Positions 22,487 to 23,308 of a DNA stretch of 23,308 nucleotides are shown one piece after another. Each line of letters opens with the position of its first letter. Position 1 is the stretch's first letter. Source of the stretch: a virus; IMG/VR virus record IMGVR_UViG_3300034141_000007, positions 1 to 23,308 of that record, one strand, 5' to 3'. The translations under genes and the position numbers were made by a program. The notes under the pieces were generated by a model, which searched no databases, was not told the DNA's origin, and worked only from the letters and a program-made list of their open reading frames with translations.

Positions 22487-23308
22487 TATCTTCTCCCGTG
22501 CATATTGAATTTAAGTATTAAAGAACTCATGTAAAAATTACCTTGTACTAGCAATGAGTGATTAATTCCAGTCTGTCTGCATGCATAAGTTCTAAGATTG
22601 CCTACAGGAGTAATAGCAGTTACAGGCAGGAGTACTGTGTTTTTTCCATCTATGCTTAACAAGTTACTAACACTAAAGGTACTAGCTGGGAATACATTTT
22701 CTAATTCTATTCCTTCCAGTTGTAGCAATCTGGCTCTTACATATTGATACTTCCCTAATATAAGAGTACCATTAGAAGTTTCATTTCCTACTGTGAACTC
22801 AACTGTTTTAATTGTTCCATTCTTTTGAAGAAACGCAATACTTGTTCTAGGTGCATCTCTTCTTTCAGGATCAGAAAATAATGTAATACCAAATTCGAAA
22901 CTAGCTACATGATCTATTTTAAATTTACCAAATCGTTTTTGTGCAAGATCGTAAACTATTGCATGAGTAAGATTTAAAATTGCGAAGTCTACGTTGATAC
23001 CGTAAGATATTACAAGATAACGATCAGAGATTACATTGATAGCTTTTCGCATCGGTGTTGTTAAAATCTGACGAATGAATTGTTTTGTTGTATCGTCAAA
23101 ATCTTCAAAATATCTACCAGCTAAAAAGTCTGTAACTTCTGACATTGGACTAGATACATTAGTCATTCCAACAAGCTGTAGTCCAGAACTTGTATATGCA
23201 TAATGATTACCTGCATCCGAGTCACTGGATATTAGTCCAATATCTACCACTCCACCTGCACCAATGATTTCTTTGAAATTAAATGGAAATCTAGCATTCC
23301 CTGAATAC
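22486..23308 (-). CDS. Putative tail or neck beta-propeller protein, N-terminus outside window
   Basis: The frame is open to the right edge with no stop, so the N-terminus is missing (a GTG at 23250 is internal, not the start). About 273 residues are visible. The visible part alternates beta strands (HYAYTSSGLQLVGMTNVSSP; DRYLVISYGINVDFAILNLT; HAIVYDLAQKRFGKFKIDHV) as in the C-terminal blades of podovirus tail tubular or DNA-stabilisation proteins. The DLAQKRFGKFKIDHV motif is one I associate with such proteins. Upstream of the small unknown gene and the lysis cassette. The family is inferred, moderately confident. Confidence 0.7.
   Translation of the reverse strand, partial: YSGNARFPFNFKEIIGAGGVVDIGLISSDSDAGNHYAYTSSGLQLVGMTNVSSPMSEVTDFLAGRYFEDFDDTTKQFIRQILTTPMRKAINVISDRYLVISYGINVDFAILNLTHAIVYDLAQKRFGKFKIDHVASFEFGITLFSDPERRDAPRTSIAFLQKNGTIKTVEFTVGNETSNGTLILGKYQYVRARLLQLEGIELENVFPASTFSVSNLLSIDGKNTVLLPVTAITPVGNLRTYACRQTGINHSLLVQGNFYMSSLILKFNMHGRR

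Noticed and set aside
1-23308. CRISPR array, insertion sequence, integrase or attachment site
   Set aside because: No regularly spaced repeats, transposase or integrase motifs and no obvious site repeats were seen.
1-23308. LUZ24/tf-type single-strand interruption sites (TACTRTGMC)
   Set aside because: Near matches such as TACTGTGAG occur by eye, but no exact match was found; a full scan was not possible.

Overview
The window reads as part of the genome of a tailed double-stranded DNA phage with podovirus character, AT-rich, infecting a Gram-negative and probably proteobacterial host. The evidence is a dense set of small overlapping genes, a phage replication module on the plus strand, and a virion and lysis module on the minus strand. 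That module contains three consecutive genes laid out like the small, middle and giant internal virion proteins of T7-type podoviruses. The two modules converge on a strong bidirectional terminator at about 12.43 kb. Two opposed arms with phage tRNAs recall LUZ24-like podoviruses, but this is an architectural resemblance only. No RNA polymerase, terminase, portal or capsid gene is visible, so they lie outside the window or are absent.

Layout, plus strand. The window opens inside a codon-adapted unknown gene (3-584). A compact non-coding stretch follows with three consecutive strong stem-loops (616-766), then two tRNA genes with encoded CCA: anticodon CAU (Ile2 or Met) and anticodon UCU (Arg, AGA). 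A run of small unknown genes follows; one of them (1235-1612) ends in a bacterial SSB-type acidic tip. Next come a Cas4/RecB-like PD-(D/E)XK nuclease with an apparent Fe-S cysteine set, a small basic protein, a Sak4/RecA-like P-loop ATPase with a Cys/His-rich insert, a small coiled protein, a DUF6378-type protein fused to a degenerate P-loop, a codon-adapted possible DNA-binding protein, a family A DNA polymerase with 3'-5' exonuclease, a Cys-rich protein, a DUF3987-like helicase, a MazG-like pyrophosphohydrolase, a DnaQ-fold exonuclease of the Rv2179c type, two small unknowns and a gp49/gp66-family protein. Two consensus-like sigma70 promoters lie inside genes (about 1464 and 5523).

Layout, minus strand, in transcription order from the right edge: a truncated tail or neck protein, a small unknown, a three-gene lysis cassette coupled by ATGA overlaps (M15 peptidase endolysin, coiled-coil membrane protein, 3TM-type holin), the internal virion proteins of 253, 642 and 1645 residues, and a last gene for a 250-residue protein with a signal peptide.

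How it works together: the plus arm supplies replication (polymerase, helicase, probable DNA-binding protein), recombination or end processing (Cas4-like nuclease with Sak4-like ATPase), nucleotide metabolism (MazG-like, perhaps DUF6378) and translation support (tRNAs matching the AGA and ATA codons that are common in most genes here). The minus arm supplies ejection, lysis and one exported product. The observations most worth following are the structured RNA before the tRNAs, the SSB-tail mimic, and the exported late protein.
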